The translations under genes were made by a program, and so were the position numbers. DNA of 64,000 nt from Odiellus spinosus (Eukaryota; Arthropoda; Arachnida; Opiliones; Phalangiidae), in the NCBI GenBank assembly GCA_963920705.1, contig OY987237.1, positions 3,316,601 through 3,380,600 on the forward strand. The letters are read 5' to 3'. Positions within the stretch are counted from its first letter, which is position 1; every line of letters begins with the position of its first letter. This document shows positions 59,270-64,000 of the stretch, one piece after another. Under the pieces are notes generated by a model. That model saw only the letters and a list, made by a program, of their open reading frames with translations. It did no database searches and was not told where the DNA came from.

Positions 59270-60840
59270 CTAGCTCGTGGAGCCAAAAGTCTAGAGACGT
59301 AATCATGCCAGCTTATCGTTCAATTCCGTTTAACGGGAATTACCTCCTTTAAGCGTGGCTGCCACAATTATATACAACAGGACGTCACCAATTGTATATT
59401 ATCGCATTCCACCATTCACTTTACGGTCAAACCTCGATGCTGGACAGTTGAAGGCGCTTATACGCAATGGGACGTCTCCCACTGTTATAATCACCTCCGA
59501 CCATCCTCACACCAAGGTCCAACCTCTAGTGTCCGATCTCAGCGGGCCATATTAGCGAGGCGTCCCTCACTAATATAGTCCACATCAACCTTCCACTCCA
59601 GTCATCTCCTCCCTCTACAGGTCTTTGTGGTGCAGTTACCGAATGCCTAGGGTTACGATAAACGTCTAGACGTTGAGAAGGGGGGGTTTTCTCCAACTCT
59701 TCTCGGTTACTCGCTCGGTGAATAAAGGTTAGCGAAAGCTATATATACCCCTTTTCCATGCCCTAACTATTTTGGCCTTATGCCGCGATATCTTTTAGTG
59801 AATTGAAGCGTATAATGCATTTAAATTTAAAATAATAATATTGTTTAACTGAATCTAATTTATAACTAAGCTGAAAAATCAATTTAAAATTCGAGATAGT
59901 TTAGAAGATATTTAAGAAATTGTCCAAAAATTTAAAGAAATGTGACCGTTTAATACCAGCTTTAGTTGGCAGCACGCGCTAAGCTGTTTTCCATGTATCA
60001 TTTAGTCAAAGGTATAACGGGCAGTATAGGCTAATGCTTGCTGCAAACTTGGGGTGGATTGAAGAATCTAAATAAAGGTACGTTTACACGGGCATCCAAG
60101 ATAGAAACGACATAAGATTTAAAGCTGAGGCGGATTGATACAAAATGTTAAACCTCTTAAGAAAAATTATAGTCGTGATGTTGGAAAAAAAAGGCTTCAG
60201 ATTTCTCCACTATAAAACCAAGAAACATTTCCGATTATTTTCTTAATCAAAAGAAGCCGTGTAGAGTGAACTTCGTTAGCAGACCAGGAGACGAGACGAG
60301 ACGAGACGAGACAAGACGAGGCCAGACGAAAGAGAGCTATAGTGACTTAAGTGAGAAAATCAACCAGCGCAGAATGTCATCACCATTTGAAGTCAACAGA
60401 GCAGCGACACGGCTTTCATTTATCACCAGAAAGAGACGGCCTGGCTACGAAGAATTGAAACATGCAAGCAGTGAGTGTTTTCGGACTCGACATATGAGAT
60501 TCTTACAGTCAGTAAAAGCTCAACGGCCTCGTTATTCTAAACATAAAAGGAGCTATTCAAGTATAAATATTAACGGCATGGAAATTGGTCTATTTCAGTC
60601 TTCGAGATATTTTTTTTATCATAGGAGTGGAAGCTAACGTCTTGTCAGCCGGTTTGGAAAATAACCTCTCGACCAGCTCAATCCTTTGATTCTTCCAATG
60701 ACTGGGATAACTTGCATGATGAAAATATCAGTAATGGTCCTCTATTAGCACGTCAAAACAAGAATTTTAGACGAAAACTGTACCGGAAGTAATTGCCAAT
60801 CATCTACCGAAAATGGGTTGTAAATGGAACATTCAGTCTA
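59270..60840 (+). mobile_element. Interspersed family E, copy C (longest)
   Basis: Runs from AGCCAAAAGTCTAGAGACGT through GATCTCAGCGGGCCATA and CAAACTTGGGGTGGATTGAA to CCACTATAAAACCAAGAAAC (TATA-like box, about 60210) and on into a short coding-like segment. It lacks the 5577-type insertion and has one instead of seven 25-bp units. Terminal repeats or duplications of the target were not found. Confidence 0.6.
60374..60792 (+). CDS. Possible two-exon small gene carried by family E
   Basis: The first part codes MSSPFEVNRAATRLSFITRK and RRPGYEELKHAS, then meets GTGAGT, a possible donor at about 60473. After TTTTTTTATCATAG (about 60630) the sequence EWKLTSCQPVWKITSRP, FDSSNDWDNLHDE, NISNGPLLARQNKNFRRKLY, RK and stop is open. 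Copy A keeps most of the same residues at 6583-6682 (DSSNDWDHSYDE, SNGPLLARHNKNFRRKRYRK) and the same stop. However, the phases of the proposed exons do not join cleanly, and an unspliced frame is also open across the first exon. The protein has no known domain. Treat as a hypothesis. Confidence 0.3.
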
Positions 60841-60929
60841 CAATATTTCTTGGTTTGTCTAAGAGGAACTTGCTACCAAATCTTCGTCGTTTTAATTCCT
60901 TGTCTTCCTTGCCATCCCAATCTAAATGG

Positions 60930-61475
60930 CTTAGGTTCATTTGCTCGACTTCCAATTGATCGACAAGGAGTCCGTTTGATCGACTCCCGTTTGATCGACT
61001 CCCATTTGATCGACAAGCCATTCCAATTGATCCACAGCCCAGTTTTTTAGCGAGTAACGAGTATAGGTCAAAGTTTTTTTGCAAGAAACTATTAAAGGTT
61101 AAATTGTGGTATATAAATAAGAACTAATTCAAATAATAATTATTCCGTGAAAATGGGGTCAGAGTACTTTTTAGGTTAGGTTAGGTTTAGGTTAGGTTAG
61201 GTTTGGGTTAGGTTAGGTTGGTTAATCTATTTATAATCGTTATTACGAAGTTGACCAATTAGGAAACGATCAAATGCACCCTTTGTTGTCGGTAATTTGG
61301 GATTAGGCATCAATCATTTGATCCCTTTGTCGATCGTTTGGGAGTCGATCAAGTGGACCCTTTGTCGATCATTTGGGAGTCGATCAATTGTGAGTCGATC
61401 ATTTGGGCGTCGATCAAGTGGACCTCTTGTCGATCATTTGGGAGTCGATCAAGTGGACCCAAATCGACTAAATCC
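60930..61475. mobile_element. Inverted-array element X3 (GATCGAC motif, TTAGG core)
   Basis: The left array (about 60938-61032) iterates CCATTTGATCGACAAG and TTTGATCGACTCCCG. The right array (about 61328-61475) iterates the complement (GTCGATCATTTGGGAGTCGA, GTCGATCAAGTGGACCC). The core 61168-61228 consists of TTAGGTTAGG runs. Same plan as X2. Reverse-strand and forward serine/arginine-rich frames across the arrays are repeat artefacts. Confidence 0.7.
61168..61228 (+). repeat. Interstitial TTAGG-type run
   Basis: TTTTAGGTTAGGTTAGG, TTTAGGTTAGGTTAGG and TTTGGGTTAGGTTAGG follow one another. This is the arthropod telomere pentamer with single-base interruptions. It is embedded in element X3, not at a chromosome end. 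Confidence 0.8.
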
Positions 61476-61597
61476 TTCGTCTTTATCAAATCAGTGGATT
61501 ATCTCAAAGATAATCACACAGTACAGCCTATGCTCTAGTGTTAATTTATATTATAAGCACTTGTATTTTACATATTTAATTTGAAAATAAACATTTA

Positions 61598-61731
61598 ATT
61601 TGGTGTGTCTGTTAACAAATCTACGCCCTGCCGCATAAAATTACGGGTAACGCAGGACATTTCATTTGGTGTGTATATATTAAGAAGCCTACGATCTGCC
61701 GCATGTAATTATGGGTAACGCATGACACCCT
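61598..61731 (+). repeat. ~67-bp direct duplication
   Basis: Two tandem copies start at 61598 and 61664 with ATTTGGTGTGT and contain CTACG, CTGCCGCAT and GGGTAACGCA. They differ at several positions. Confidence 0.75.
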
Positions 61732-61917
61732 TTTGCATTCTCTGTATCCTTGAGGTTAAGGGAAAATACTTATACTCCGTAAAATAGAGAATAATGATTG
61801 AAATTCACGCTGTTTCCTCTACTCATCCAATACTCTACATTTCTTTTCATCTTTTATTTTAGGTAAGGTTAGGTTAGATTACCTTTCCCAACTTGTTTTA
61901 CTTATTAAAGCGTGTTC

Positions 61918-63143
61918 CTTGTACCATGGATTAATCAACCTCACAGAGATAATTCTCTTTGGTAAAATGATTGTTCGAATCGCACCCTCGTGACAAAAAT
62001 TGTCTACACCGGAAGCTTTTAGCTACCGATACACGAGGGTGCAATATTGAAGGAAAAAAAAACTAAAGCAGCCGCTTCTCTCATGGCTTATTCCACTTAT
62101 TTATTATTAACTTCACACGTGTAGACCAAGGCTTAAGTTGGTTCTTTTAATTTCTTTGATCAAGGAGGATGGGGAAAGAGGGGCAAAGTTTGCGCTTTTT
62201 AGACTGCCACCTGATAAACCTACCTCCCACAACGGGAGAGAAGGAGAATGTGGGAAAAACTTGGTTAGAGCTGATCACGTGGGTGACGTGGCAAGCTTCT
62301 TCCGATTTCCTGTAAATGGGCACGACAAACTGCCCTCTCGTGAGCGTTGCCTCAGAGCTGGAATTGCGGCAGAGCAGACCCTGGCCAGAAGTACAAGGAT
62401 TAAGCGCGAAGCAAAGCGAGGGAAGGTTTAGAGAGTAGTTTCGATTTATTTTATTTAGCGCATTTAAAATGGTAAAATATTGTATTTGCATAATTATATG
62501 ATCCATCCGATCCATTGTCATTAGTAAAATATCCATCGAAATAAGTAAAATATATTAGGCACGCGTGGTTTGATCCTCCTTGCTTGGATAATTTTGTAAA
62601 TTGCCGGTTGTGTTTTATCGAGAGAGGGCGTGCAATAGCGAGTCCATAACTCAGCAGAAAACCACGTGACAAAACTAACCAAGTATATCCCCCTTTTCTT
62701 TGTCAACCCCCATTCTCCCGTTGGGGGAGTTTAGGCTCATGGTGTAGGATGCTAGATCGTCTCGCTTCTCCTCTTCGACTCCTCCCGGCTTTGATATTAT
62801 ATATTTACCTGTTTAAATATAGATTATTAATTAGATTATAAACATAAATAACTTAAAATGAATATGGAAATGTTACTTACAACAAATAATTTCCAATAAA
62901 CTTAAAAAGTAAACAAAATATCCTGACTGAAATGAGAAGTTGAAAACCAAAATCTCCGAAGCTCTGAAAATGTACAAAAACTGCCGGCAACGTTTCAAAA
63001 ATCAACTTCCGGATTTCTATCGGTAAGGGGGTAAAATTGAGGGGCCCAATAAAATTTCTGGCAGCCATGTTTGAAACAAACATCTTCAACTAATAGTACA
63101 AGAGAGAATTATCCCTGTGAGGTTGATTAATCCATGCTTGTAC
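61918..63143. mobile_element. 1.2-kb element with ~45-bp terminal inverted repeats
   Basis: Left end CTTGTACCATGGATTAATCA followed by ACCTCACAGAGATAATTCTC; right end is the complement with a few mismatches (GAGAATTATCCCTGTGAGGT, TGATTAATCCATGCTTGTAC with overlap). A second inverted pair (CGCACCCTCGTG / CACGAGGGTGC) lies at 61979-62042. Overlapping frames inside (62138-62431 forward, 62147-62536 and 62877-63089 reverse) show no transposase or other domain. The right end abuts a 23-bp palindrome. Confidence 0.55.
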
Positions 63144-63166
63144 CAAGAAGGATCAGATCCTTCTTG
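63144..63166. repeat. 23-bp palindrome, relative of 58019-58048
   Basis: CAAGAAGGATC, A, then GATCCTTCTTG. Located directly at the right end of the element 61918-63143. Confidence 0.8.
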
Positions 63167-64000
63167 CTTGTACTACGCTCAACAAACGTAATGAGACGTC
63201 TCCAAATTATGACGTATGTATCGACTCCTACAGGGAGCTTGTAGCGGGAGGTTATCGTAAGGTGGTTTAATCTTCCAAATTTCCACGTTAACATCAAATT
63301 AAAAATTCTAAAGCTGTAGGTTCCCTTTATGTTCGCTTATTCCTTAGGTTTTATCTGAATAATCAAACTTACGAGATTCCTTTTATTTGATGGATGTTGA
63401 TCCCGATCCATAATTACACGTGACTCGGGATATTTTACGTTTCGCAATACCATATAGTAGTTGACTTTGTTATTATTATAATTTCAATTAATTCCGAAAC
63501 TTTGAATCGACGTATTAGTCCCTAATTTTACATATTCTTCGTGTCGCGTCCGTGTATTAGCTGGTTTAACCCCAAAGTATTTTACTTTTACATAAAGGTT
63601 CTCGGACCCCAAGAGCACTTTTATAAAATTCATATACCGTTGTTGCTCAGATTACTTTTAAGTAACTTTAGTTTTCTAAATAATTAATTTAAATTGTTAC
63701 TTCAAATCAAGGTGTGGTTTATATTGAAGTTTGAGGTGAATAGACCTGAATGAATGAATGAATGAGTGAAGAATGGTTTATTTACTTTTCCCTGAGGAAT
63801 CCCTTTTGTATCAGGGAGGAACATAGCTCACAAGTTACATGGTTAAATATTTAAAACAATAAAATCATTATATACAAGATCTAATACAACGATGGCAACA
63901 ACATTAGTATGAGAGGTATAGTTTTTGATGTACATGATAAGGACCGATTTACGTGTTTTTTTTTTGTTTGTTTGTTTATTTGCTTGTTTCACTATTGTTG
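63167..64000. other. No gene recognised
   Basis: Includes a (TGAA)n microsatellite at 63747-63765, followed by sequence (ACTTTTCCCTGAGGAATCCC) that could be the 3' tail of a reverse-oriented LINE, since such tails often end in short tandem repeats. A (TTTG)n-like run closes the window. Confidence 0.35.

Noticed and set aside
61168-61228. True telomere end
   Set aside because: The TTAGG run is about 60 bp, interrupted, and embedded within element X3 with sequence on both sides.
60833-61584. Serine/arginine/isoleucine repeat frames on both strands
   Set aside because: Translation of the GATCGA arrays of element X3; no start context or conserved domain.
62138-62536. Overlapping frames of 97 (+) and 129 (-) codons
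   Set aside because: Mutually antisense with no domain; inside a terminal-inverted-repeat element.

Overview
The window looks like nuclear DNA of an arthropod, most likely an insect. It is AT-rich, has GT-AG introns, carries short runs of the insect-type telomere pentamer TTAGG, and is dominated by mobile elements: Helitron-like, hAT, PIF/Harbinger, TTAA-site MITE and LINE remnants. No bacterial operon, rRNA or CRISPR array is visible. The species cannot be named from the sequence.

The only clear host genes are cytochrome P450s of the CYP4 clan, all on the + strand. A complete 11-exon gene (33952-48450; 524 residues) has an N-terminal anchor, WxxxR, I-helix, ExxR, PERF-type and heme-cysteine motifs. 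The last six exons of a near-identical paralog lie at 1096-2404. Their first five exon positions differ from the second copy by a constant 45384 bases, which points to a young tandem duplication. A third scrap of the same last exon sits at 51124-51174, fused to a broken LINE.

Layout: 1-2404, end of P450 copy 1. 2405-9049, degenerate repeats, a FLYWCH zinc-finger relic, interspersed family E and MITEs. 9050-15612, a Helitron with reiterated 5' ends that holds a 24-unit satellite and a 1.5-kb foldback. 15940-17866, two elements with inverted motif arrays around TTAGG-like runs. 18830-33752, units of a ~2.4-kb Helentron-like repeat (family R) mixed with families D and E. 33753-48450, P450 copy 2, with TTAA MITEs in introns 1 and 5 and a 5107-bp R array in intron 5. 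48451-54430, LINE, P450 and hAT wreckage. 54431-64000, families D and E, a third TTAGG-cored element and a 1.2-kb terminal-inverted-repeat element.

The most notable large structure is a pair of inverted arms, each exactly 5107 bp (23644-28750 and 39117-44223), that bracket P450 exons 1-5. The most novel small structures are the TTAGG-cored inverted-array elements (three examples) and a Harbinger-type insertion in P450 copy 2 whose exact empty site is preserved in copy 1. Similarities were judged by eye; no alignment or database search was run.
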